DNA of 64,000 bases from Littorina saxatilis. Its lineage: Eukaryota; Mollusca; Gastropoda; Littorinimorpha; Littorinidae. Below, piece by piece: positions 46,701 through 58,700 of the stretch. Position 1 is the first letter of the stretch, and each line of letters begins with the position of its first letter. The translations under genes and the position numbers were made by a program. The notes under the pieces were generated by a model. It made no database searches, was not told the DNA's origin, and saw nothing but the letters and a program-made list of their open reading frames with translations. The DNA is taken from NCBI RefSeq assembly GCF_037325665.1, contig NC_090258.1, forward strand, positions 34,936,411-35,000,410, given 5' to 3'.

Positions 46701-49700
46701 GAGAGGTAACCTTGACCTGGCGTTGTCATGTGACCGTCAAGGCCGTTCTATTTTTAGGGTTACTTCCCCCCCTACCAGGGTGGAGCGTAGTTTTCAGCGT
46801 TCTAGCACTAAACTGAAGTAAATTGCTATATGTGAATTGGGTAAGTATATTAATCAAATGAAATTTATTCTTAACATTTTCGATTCTTCAAGAAAAATAT
46901 GATTAGTGTTTAGTCTCTACCAGCCCGCATGCCTTTTTGAATGTATCATAAACAGACCTGGGAACCCATACGATTTCGCCGTATTTTGTACACAGGATTA
47001 TCTAGAATACGAGCAGTACGGTCAGTGGAAAAAAATACGACGAGAAAATTCCTACACTACTTTTTCGCAAGCTCATCCCGAAGCCAATCCAGTATTTTGA
47101 TAAATGATAAAAAAAAAATTCAGTAAACATTGAAAGAAGCATTTGTTTTAAACGTATTTGTAAATTGAATTAACGGTGCGACGGACGCGTGTGAAACATG
47201 TTTGAATCATGGATGTTCAAATGCTGTGCGGAGTACTCATTTTTCTGAAAATACACCAAGTTAACTTGAGAATACTCCAAGTGCAAAACAGAGGTTCCCA
47301 GGTCTGCATAAAACAAGGGTCTATGGTTACAATTATACACATTTATCAATAGAACATAGTACAGCAGTCCCTGCAATGTATGGCCCCCGGCGTGAGCGGA
47401 CACCTGACATGTACGGACACATTTGCTCGGCACGGAGTGTTTTCCTTCTATATTTGCCCCCCCCTTAAACGGACACCTGCAAAACGTGGACGCGGACACT
47501 CATTTTCGGTCCCAACAGCAGGTCATACCTCCAATGTACAGACAGACCATCCTCACATTTTCACCACAACAAAATCGATAACAGAGCAGTCCGGCTCTTG
47601 GTACAAAGATCACAGCCGCAATGGCGTGATGACAGGCACTGATAACTTGAGTGCACGTGTACCCATCAGGAAGGGTGTAGTTTTGGTCAGGAGTGGAGTA
47701 CATGCGAAGATGCCAACATAAAACTGCACTGTGCTCTTTATTCTTGTCTGTTGGACGTAAACAACAGAAACCACAGTCGATGAAGGTCCTGAGCGAAAGA
47801 GAGTGAAAAACCGGCCACAGTTCTCAACATCGTGTGTCTGTGTGTAACCTCTTTCATTGACAAGATACTCTTGTTCCCCCTCAGCCTTGACCAGTGAGTC
47901 GGTTGCCTAATCTGTGAACCCTTCAGTTGTCTTGCTTTGTCAAAAGTTAAACACAGTCAACTGGTTTTCCTCTGAGTGAACAGTGCAGCTGGCCTCTCTG
48001 GCCACAGCCCCAAACAGTACATGGCTGGAGGGAGTGAGAGAGAGGGAGGGGTGGTGGAGGGGTAGCTGGCTAAACTCTGTGGGGTGTCCGGTGTCACTGC
48101 ATGTCAGCAGGAAGAGCATTGGAGAGAAATAGAGAGGTGTACTCTTCCACACAATTTCCAAGCATCAGTTGTCAGGCTTGGGGTAGGCATTAGTGAGGGA
48201 GAGTGGGAGCTGTGTTATGTACAGTGTATTTCGACTGAAGAGTGAAAAGTCACTGCCATGCCACATGATCGGCATGCAGTCAATAAAGCCAGACAAGAAG
48301 AAAATAAATTACATGATTATGACATGCAGCTCTATCTGCTGCTATTTATTCAAACTGGTTTTCAAGCCTATTCTTGCAAAGCATCTGCACACCCTCTGTG
48401 CTGTGTGTGGCTGCTTTCGTATGTCAGTGCATGGTGAGTGTGTTCACTGCCTTGAGGATTTATTTTATCTCTTCTTTTTAACACTTTTCATACAAATCAT
48501 GTTTACAGAACGTTGAAAGAAGGATTAGGAGTTTATTGTTATTGTTTAGTAGCCACAAGAAGTGATTAGCATAGACTCAATCCTGTTGTTTGTGTGTCGC
48601 TGTGTGCGTGTATGGGGGAGGGGGTGGCGTGGTCACCCCTCCCGTGACCGGACACCTGCAATGTACGGACAGTTTTGCTATGGCCCAAGGGTGTCCGTTC
48701 ATGAGAGGGACTGCTGTATGTCACATGAAGACATAATATTATCTTCTTCCAAACAAGAGGCGAAGCCTTCAAGGCTCACGTAAGAAATCGACAAACAGTA
48801 ACACAAACTCAATCACTCCGTCACACATACACACACACAGTAAGCATAGGTGACACGGTGCAAGAGTGCGAGACTCTAGATCTGTCTGTCTGTAGCCTAC
48901 TTACGGGGACACGACTGCCAGATGGCCAGATCGACACTGCGCTTTCGACAGCGCTTCCTCGTGCAGACACTGGAAACGCGCTGTGCAGATTAACCTGTAG
49001 GAAATCTCCTTTGGCATCTTCTTTATCTATTTTTCTGGAGCTACGAAACCGAACAATGTGAAATCATGAGTCGTCTTCTCCGAATCGGCGAAGTGCAGCT
49101 CGGTGATAACTGTATCTATACCACAATCCTTCACGCGATCTGACCTAACCTTGATCTGACCTAACCTTGACCCCTGACCTGGTCTACATACCACACACGA
49201 CACAAACCAGTCAGCTGTTTTTACCCCCCCCCCCCCAAAACCCCCCACCACCCGTTTTCTTTGGATACACACTTAAACTACATACGTGCCGATGAAATGT
49301 TGATCATTGCTTCAGTACTTTAAAACTGTTGCTTGAATAATAACCAGGTAAAATTAGTATTTCGGTGTTCAGTCAAATGTTAGTTTCTACCACAGACATA
49401 CATACGCACGCACAGACAGACAAAAGTTAGCATCGCATAGGCTACACTTACGTGATTCAAAAATCATATCAAGTTTATAGTCTCTGCTAGCACGCAAGCC
49501 TTCCTCAAAGTATCATAGACCAGGCGTCTGGTTACAATTAAACACATATATATAGAGGTTACAACACAAGTGGTTTTTTATATGGCTTGTATTTCAGTTA
49601 AGACCCAGTGGATGAATATCAAGGGACTCACGAGCCTCTGGTCCTCCTCAGGACTAGATTACCTTGTGATACGTCCCCCACAAAGGGACTTTGCTCTGTA

Positions 49701-52700
49701 AATCTCGGTCCCCCTTGAGGAGGGTCTGATGCTCCCAATAGGCTGTCTGTGAAGGGATACTTATTTCTCTCTCTTTCTCTGCTAAGAGATTTTAAAAAAT
49801 CTCGGAAGAAAGTCTCTGCTGACTTTCAATTGTTTCTTTCACAATCTCTGATGTTTTTTAATGTGGTCACCGTGAAAGTTGCATCGCCTTTAAAGCGATC
49901 CAATTGAACAAGTCTTGCAGAAAACTTCTTCTTTACCAAGTCCTGTGAAAAGTTGACCGCTTTTCCTGTTTAACCTTTTCAAAATTAGATCTAACTTGTT
50001 CGCGTATCCATTTCTGGATCTGCAGGCTGGTACAGAGTTACCTCCCTTTAGACTTTTTTCAAATTTCCCTTGTTTTAACCTAATTTCTTGGTTAAAACTT
50101 GTCTAAATTTCTAAATTCTTTCTTAATAAAATCAATTCCACACTTTGGCCTTAAACACGTCACGGCCAATCCGGCCTCTCCCATAATGCAACAGAAAAAG
50201 GGGCGGGGCTTAGCAAAAATAGCACAACGCGTGGCACGCGATGTAAACACGAACAGGCCAGATGGAAGGAGAAAGTGTGTAATGTCCTACTATGCCAAGA
50301 CCTGCGATGCGTACTCCTGCCACAGTTCAGTCACAGACGAAAAAGAAGTGTCCGCAAAGTGCACTGGGGACGCCGGGGCACCAGGGCGCCCTAATAAATC
50401 AGCTTCAATGTTTTTGTCAATAATAAAGCGCAAGATAGTGTCCACAAGCTCTTTGTCACTTTGTTTCGATTTCCTTCTCCCAAAAATGTTTCAACCTTTT
50501 GAACTTGGGCGTAAATAAGATCAATTTCCTCTCTCTCACCGCTAAACTGAATTTTACCATCTGGCTTTCTGTCTGTGCGAGCAGCGTTTCTTCTTTTAAC
50601 AGCTTCTTCAGAATTTTTCACAAATTTTCGTTTCTGAACATTTGTGATATCTTGCATATTGATTGCGTATCTTGTTTATATTTACAATACAATTGAACTT
50701 CACACAGAGAACCTTTGTGTCAAAGAAATCAGTCACACAGAGAAAAACAGAATAACTATGTCAAGGCTGTAGATGTCAGGCTAGTCAAACGGACAAAATG
50801 AAATGTAACTTAGTCTTGGTTGCTGTAACTCAGTCACCGCTAATGGTACTTTCGCTGATATTGCAGAAAAACAACACAGAATCAGCCAAAACCGCGAACA
50901 ATAAACAAGTTTAATACGTCACAACGTCAATGAACAGAATTCTCGAGTCAATTTTTCACTCTGACTAAAGTGGGGCAAGCGTCAAACACCACTAAAATAA
51001 AGAGGGAAATCTTGGCGCATTTTTTTGGCGGAATACTTGAACAAACCAATCATTTAATATCATATTCTTACTCCGAATCACATTAGCATTGAGTCACCTG
51101 AGATGCTTATCACTGAAAAACGCTTACCCGGCTAAAGAATTTAAAGGGAAGCAACCCCATCACCAAAACGAAAGTGAAAGTAGCTTTGGTAATGGGCCAG
51201 TACACCGGGAGTTACCTCCCATACGGGTGTATGCCACGTCACTTCCTCTAGGAACACGTGCCTATTATCATACGTCTTTTTCACCTCGGAGAGGACGGTT
51301 CACTTTTTGACGCTCTGTGGCTGACCTTGTGTGTTTGAGTGACACCCGCCGGCCACGTTACCCAGCTTGTCTGCTCGCCTTGCCTACAGTTTGGTGAGCT
51401 CGTTCCCGTTTGTTGTTGGTTGTTTGCGCTGTTTCGTTACTGTACGTTGTCCGTTTTTTACGGACTTGTGTGTCAGTGACTTGCGTGTTTCGCCATTTTG
51501 TTGTGTGAGTTAGTTAGCTAACTCGTGTGACTTTGCTAGTAGCTCTGCGTGCCCTCTTTCTGTTTGGGCAAGTGTAGCTTTAGTATTTTGTTGACGCGTA
51601 AGCGTGTGTGTTTACTGTGTTTTCAGTCGTTTTGACTTACGTTTCAGTAAATCTTTTTACTTTGCCACGTGTTGTTGACGTTTGTGTCAGTGTCTTGCGT
51701 GTCGCCATTTTGTTGTGTGAGTTAGTTTTCTAGCTCGTGTGACTTTGTTTGTAGCTCTCCGTGCCTCTGCTTGTGGGGCAAGTTTAGCTATAGTATTTTG
51801 TTAACGCATTAGTGCGTGTGTTTACTGAATTTTCCAGTCGTTTAGACTTATGTTTCAGTAAATTTTTTCGCGTTGCCACGTGTTGTTGTCAACATGTCTG
51901 ATTCAGACAAGCGCCGTGGCAAGTCGGACCCCAAGGGGAAAATTAAGGCTAAGTCTTCCTCTTCCAAAGCAACGTTACTTGTTACAGACCAAGAGCGTAA
52001 CACTTTGTTGGCTGTACCAATTTCGGCGCCTAGCGCTGTTACTACTTCTGCTTCTTTTGCGGCGCCTAGCGCTACTGTTACTTCTGCACCTGTCTCTACA
52101 TCGGAGACTTCGTCTTCTTTGTTAGCACCTGGACAAGGTGCGTTGGTTTCCTCTCTGTTAAAGTCACTGGTTCCAGAAATCCGCAGCTTGGTGCAGGCAG
52201 AATTTCAGCGTTCCGTCGCCAGCAGTTCGGCGTTTCCGGCATCTGGCAGTGACGTCCGGGCATTGGCTTCCGTGTCTTTGTCCTCCACTTCCGGCTTGGA
52301 GCAGCGTCCTCCCTCTTCAGCGTCGGTTGGTAAGCAGAGCTGGTCCGATAGCCCTCGTGAGGCGCCTGGACGTTCTCCTTCGGGGGACAGCTCTTTCGCA
52401 TCGGGTCACGACCGATACCTTGCTGATCTTTCATTTCCGGCGATAACCTACGAGGCCCCGGACTTGTTCGAACAGCGGCGGCAGTCGGTTTCGACTGCCG
52501 CATTTCCGGCACTTGCCGGAAGTGATGATCCGTCCGCTCCGGCACGCTACGGCGGTCGCGGCAGGATGGAGTATTCACTGACTTCCGGTCCTTCCGGATC
52601 GCGAAGTCAACCAGTGCAGTCTTCACTTCCGCATTTTGCGGTTCCGTTGACTACACTTCCGGTTTCGGCCGGAAACGCTTCTTCCTCTTCTGGTGGTTCC

Positions 52701-55700
52701 TTCCGGATACCAGATAGTGGATTACAGCGTGCGCCTTCCGGCTTTCAAGCGCCTAGGCTTGAGCAGGCATCACTCCACTCAGTCGGGGGAGTGACGTCAG
52801 CTCATCCAGCTCCGGTTTTTGCGGATGGTCGTCCTGCTTACCCTTTACCTTCACAGGGTTTTGGGCGGCAGGATGACGTTAGTGCTCAGGCTTTTCCGGT
52901 TTCCGGTTTGCCAGGGCATGCTTCTGCTTCCGGAACTGGTGACTTCGGTCATGGTTCCACGTGTGACTATTCTGATGCTCCATCAGTGGTCAGCGAGGAG
53001 TCGCGGGGCGTGTTTCCGTCGAAGCTCAAGTCTGTTCTTGACGTCGCGGCGGAAGTAACGTCTCGTTATTTTCCTGAAGGGGTGGTGGCTGCGGACTCTT
53101 CCGCATCATTCGTTCCTTCTGCCATGGCGGACTTCCGGCCGGCACAGGAGGATGTTTCTTCCTTCCGGTTCGCCGAGTCTCCGTCAGTGGCTTACCAACT
53201 TTCGCATTCACTGGTTCGTCCAGCACATGCGGGGAGTGGTATTCGGCCAGTGCCTGTTCCGTTACTGCTTCCTTTTGGTCCAGTTCCGGAATCAGCTCAG
53301 CAGTGGGTGGCTTCAGCTGCCCAAGCCTCTTCCTTCGTGCCTACGGCCAATAGGAAGCTTGGCATGCCCAATCAGAGCCAGAATTGGCTGGCGTCTTTTG
53401 CACTCCCTAGGGCTACCCTTCCGGTTTCCCGGGAATTGCTGCCTCTTCTGACTAAACCGATCAAGCGTGATTCGGTTTTGCCGGTTTCCGAGGCTTCCCT
53501 CCTCTCTGCTGAGGAGGTTGGACGTCGGCAGATCGAACTGTCCTCCATTGCGGAGACTCTCGTTCGGGCTCTGTCTCGGGCATTGACCGATTCGCTAGTT
53601 CCTTTCACTCTCAGTGAAGAACAGAATGCGGACGATGTCTCTGCGCTTTTGACCGCATTGGCCAAGGTCAATGAGGAACAATTGCGTCTTTCCTCCCTGC
53701 AGTACACCCAAGCGGTACTCTGCAGGAGGGATCTCTTCCTCTCGCAGTCCCAATTCACGGAGCTGGCTACTAGGGAGACCTTGAGAGTCTCCCCGGTCTC
53801 AGAGGAGTCTCTCTTCTGTCCGCTGGCACTGGATGCCAGACAGAAGGAGATTCAGTCAAACAAGGACAGTCAGTTCCTTGACTACACTCTGAAGGGGGTG
53901 AAACAGTCTCAGCCTTCTAAACAGAAGCAGGCTCAGACATCGTCTAACCCCAAGCCAGCTCAGAAGCGGCAGGCTTCGCCGGCCGCTCGTGGTGGGAAGA
54001 AGAGGACGGCATCGGGGAGGGGGCGTGGCGGCTCTGGAAGTAAGCCACACCCCCAATGAAGCGCTCCCGATCTCACCTCCCTCCCGCCCTCCACCTTGGT
54101 GATGGCGGGAGGCCCCTCCCGGGCACTTTCTCGTTGGATGTCGGTAGTAGACAGCCAATGGATTGTGGGAGTGGTGAGTTCGGGCTTCCGTCTACTCTGG
54201 CGGGAGGAAAAGGCGCCTCTTACCCGAGTGCCTCCGCGGTTCAAGCCCCCCTTCTCGCAGGAAGCGCGTTCCGTCTTGCAGTCGGAAATTGCCTCCCTGG
54301 AGCAGAAGGGCGCGGTGGAGAGAGTTCGGGTCCACAGCTCCCTGGGATTTTACGGGCGTCTGGTCGCTGTTCCCAAAGCATCAGGAGGATGGCGTCCCGT
54401 GTTGGATTTATCTCTCCTCAATACTTTCTTGAGGGAGATAAAATTCAAGATGGAGACGCCAGCCTCTGTCCGAGACTCTCTCCGCCCAGGAGACTGGGTG
54501 ACCTCGATCGATCTCACGGACGCATACTTTCACATTCTTATGCATCCGACCGACCAGAAATGGCTTCATTTCCGGTGGGGAGATCAGATCTACCAGTTTC
54601 GCGCACTCCCTTTCGGGCTGTCTCTCGCACTGTGGATTTTTACCATGGTGGTGAGACAGGTCTGTGCACTGGTGAGGTCCCAGGGTATCCGTCTGCGGGC
54701 TTATCTGGACGACTGGCTCATCATGAACCAGTCCCAGAGCGCCTGTTCGCAGGATACCCTGACGGTTCTTCGAGAATCCAACTGGTTGGGGTTCTCGATC
54801 AACCGGGTAAAGTCGGAGCTGACCCCGTCACAGACATTCACTTATCTGGGGATGTCTTTCGACACGGTCGCTTGGACTGTCCAGCCTTCTCAGAGAAGGG
54901 TGGACAAGCTCCAAGCTCAGATTCGCTCCACTTTACCTCTCCTGATGGCTTCCATCCGCTCGCTCGCCTCCATCTTGGGGCAGATGGAGTCTATGGCTCT
55001 TCTGGTTTCACTGGGCCGGGTCCACAAATGTCCGCTTCAGTTCGCGCTGAAGCCGTTTGTGGACTCTCCTCTGGTGGACTGGGACGCCCTCATCCCTTTG
55101 CAGGGATGGTTCCAGTCTGCGACCCTTCCGTGGTTGCACACGGAGTGGGTCTGCAGAGGTGTTCCGATCGTCGTGCCCCTCCCCGACCTGGACCTCTTTA
55201 CAGATGCGTCCAGGGAGGGTTGGGGGGCACATACAGATCTTCAGACTCCTCCCTTTCCGTTACTCAGCCGAGTAATCCGGAAAGCGGAGATGGAGGAGCC
55301 GGCCCTTCTTCTTCTGGTCGCTCCTCTGTGGCCGTCGCAGGTCTGGTTTCCAGATCTTCTTCGGCTTGCCCAAGGGCCCCCCATTCCTCTCGCACTCGTG
55401 CGAGGGGAACTAGTGCAGCCCCGAACAGGCATTCCACACGAGGAGCCCAGTCTTCTGAAGCTTCACGTGTGGAAGTTGTTCGGGACTCGCTGAAGCGCTC
55501 TGGGGCGTCGTCTTTGACTCTGGACTTGGTGGCTCGCTCGCATAGAGCGTCCACCTCTTCAGTTTATGCTTCCCACTGGAAGGCATGGACTGCCTGGTGT
55601 TCAGCTAGAGGGGTGAGTTCGGTGGCTCCGCGCTCTATTCAGGTCGCTAACCACCTCTCTTTCATGTCTTCACAGGGCGCCTCAGTCTCCTCGTTGAGGG

Positions 55701-58700
55701 TCCGGCGCTCCGCTATCTCGGCGACTCTTCAGCAGATTGGTCGTTCTGTTCGAGTCGGGGGCGTTATAGCTGCAGTCATTAAAGGGGCTGCTCTTAAGGA
55801 AGCTAAAGCTCGTTTGCCCGCTCCCAAGTGGGACTTGTTTTTAATCCTGGAATTCCTTCGTTCTGCGGATTTTGAGCCTTTAAGCGAGGCCAGTCTGTTC
55901 AATGTCACTCGCAAAGCGCTGTTTCTCCTTTTGTTGGCTACGGCCCGACGGGGTAGCGAGGTCCACGCCCTGTCGGGTCAGCCTGGAGATATCTCCTTTG
56001 AGCCGGACGGTTCCGCATCTTTGCGTTTCCGGCCTGATTTCCTGGCCAAGAATCAGTCTCCGGGGCAGGCCTCTCCGCTGGTTAGAGTTAAGGCTCTGAC
56101 CAGCGCGTTGGCCCCGGGTGACCCCGATTCGGTCAATTGCCCTGTGAGGGCACTTCGTCTGTACTTAGCCCGGACTCAGCCGATTCGGTCTAGTTCTCAG
56201 AAGTTGTTGTTTATCTCTCTCCTTACTAGGCGCGAGAAAGATTTGTCGAAGGTAACGTTGGCCCGGTGGGTGTCCTCGCTCATCAAGCAGGCTTATGAGT
56301 GGAGGCGCACAAAGAGGGGGGGGGTTATGCCCTCCTTGCCACTTGACTCGGCCCGAGCCCATGAGACGAGGGCGTGGGCATCCTCTCTGGCAGTTCTGCG
56401 CTCCAGACGTCTAGAGGAGGTGCTGACAACTGCGTATTGGCGTTCCGAAGATGTTTTCATAAACTTTTATCTTCGGGACGTCACAGCTCTTCGACAGGAT
56501 GGCTCCAGAGGCCTTCCAGCGCTCATAGCAGCAGGCCAGTTCCTGTCCAGAACTTGATGGTGAGTTTTGATTCATTTCTAGCCCACCGCCTTGTTGATGT
56601 TATCTGCTAATGTGATTCGGAGTAAGAATATGATATTAAATGGAAAATTTCCTAAATAAATTATCATTTAATTAATATACTTACCCGAATCACATACTGT
56701 ATTCCCTCCCACCTGCCCCGCTTATGGTTTTAAGATTTTTTAAAGCCGTATGATAATAGGCACGTGTTCCTAGAGGAAGTGACGTGGCATACACCCGTAT
56801 GGGAGGTAACTCCCGGTGTACTGGCCCATTACCAAAGCTACTTTCACTTTCGTTTTGGTGATGGGGTTGCTTCCCTTTAAATTCTTTAGCCGGGTAAGCG
56901 TTTTTCAGTGATAAGCATCTCAGGTGACTCAATGCTAATGTGATTCGGGTAAGTATATTAATTAAATGATAATTTATTTAGGAAATTTTCCATTTTCAAA
57001 CTGACCAAGGACAAAAACAGGCTTGTGAACCGAATGGTGAGGGGGGAGGGTACCTCGAAATGTGTGGGTGATGATTTCACATCACCAGTCCATTGCTGCA
57101 GTCTTAGTATAATTTATGTAGTAGCTCCACCGACCACTATCCCCTCCCCCCTCCCGTTCGTTCCCCCTTTCAACCCCCTACCACCTTGAAATAAACTGCA
57201 GAAGACCATTTGCATATCCTGGATTATTCCATTTGTGTTGCCAGGGGCGACCCAAGATCCGAGTCCCGTTGTTTCCCATGTCCACTTAGAACAAACCGAG
57301 TTTAGATTTCCCCTTCCTGTTTTGAAAGTAAACTCTGCCATCCTGTGAGGCACTGTCAGGGACAGAAATAATAGTTAGCGAGACCATGTAGACGAAGTCA
57401 ACGGTGATGATCTGCGTAGTGTATACGCATACTTTGAGACAAGGTCTGTTATGCCACCCAGCGAGAGCCTCTAACACAATCAGTGTTGTCGACAGATGCA
57501 GGCGGGAAAATCTCAGTGTTTCACATTTCAACATCCGACGGTGATAGTAACTTAGTAAGGGCTAGGCTGCGGTCTGTAAGCTGTATTGCACTGACATCTC
57601 TTTCTGTCTGTGGAAATAAATGGCGAAATTTGATTTAACACTTCCCAGGAGAACGCAATACGGAGACTATTTACTGAGAATCAGTGGCCATTTGAAACTC
57701 GAAGGTGTGTAATAAAAGATTCGACTTGTGTACCAAGAGGTGCTGGGCCATCATCGTGTGACCTCGAGACAGAGGCTGTCTCTCGTGTGTGTAGTACCGT
57801 TAGGGTGCAGACGTGGTTATCTAATCCTGGAGGCGATGGTGAAAGCGGAGACACGGGTCCTAGTGCAGTGCTCTCCTCCTTTTGTTGGTGCAGCCCTTGT
57901 GTGACAAATCATCGCCAGGTGGCTAGTCACGGGCCAATTGCCACACCGTAGGAATTCCGGCGTTAGAAAAGTACTCTACAAGAAGTATTGGTCCATGCTA
58001 GACCGACGCGGTGCTTGGAATTGTGCATTGTTCTTGGCGAAAAAGACGTCTTGCTTACATCAAGACAATCCAACACGGGTAAACATTAACCGAGAAATGA
58101 TGCCCGACTGTGTGCTCAAACTAGTGAGAGAGCTTTATCCCAACCCCACAGGAATACCCTATCAAGACCACAAATGGTGGTAAAGGTTAGTTGCATTTTT
58201 TTCTTCATATCCGATGTAACAAATACACATGCACCTGAGACAACATGCTCTGGAACCAAATTGCCGCATGCCACGTGTTTTGCTATTTTTGGAACGCATG
58301 GTGTAAATCTGTGACGTCGGAGAGTGTTGACTCCGCCCTTTTCTTTGAACAAGATCCCCATTGAAATGTTTGTTTACAAATATCTTCTTTATTATGGAGA
58401 ATTAACCTTATCTAAGCGCATAGGGCGGTAAATGTGTGAAAACCAGCTGTGCGAACAAAAAATCTGACACCGTAACTCATGCTTAACCGAGATATTAAAG
58501 AAAATGTAGGAACAGTATTTGTCCGTTGCCTGCAAGAGGTTTGAAATGATTTGCCATCGCAGAAGGTCAGGCTCCTTATATACTCCTGCCGGGCCTTTAA
58601 AATCAAAGTGTTTCCCTTCACAGATATCCCCTTGGGGTTGTCAGATGAGGGTAGTCTCCCATGCCAACAGAAGCTACCATTCAGAGAGTGGTTTGCTTCT

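Larger units (their letters stand above)
51051..56995 (+). mobile_element. DIRS-like retroelement, young and nearly whole
   Basis: Inverted terminal repeats at about 51,051-51,275 and 56,740-56,995; a 62-residue frame reads identically from both, so they have barely diverged. The internal complementary region (56,604-56,697) is the complement of the left end followed by the complement of the right end, as in DIRS-1. Parts in order: long leader, gag-like ORF (51,894-54,059), reverse transcriptase/RNase H ORF (54,096-55,493) and tyrosine recombinase ORF (frame 54,056-56,557), the last two overlapping as is usual in the family. It looks almost whole, with perhaps one or two breaks. Recent insertion. 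Confidence 0.93.

Noticed and set aside
49561-49650. A second hammerhead at the left direct repeat
   Set aside because: GGATGAATATC...CACGAG does not keep CTGATGA or GAAA, and no stem II forms.
57938-58183. A host gene with a P2X7-type C-terminal segment
   Set aside because: Only a short terminal pattern, no upstream domain or splice context, and it sits within a unit bounded by direct repeats.
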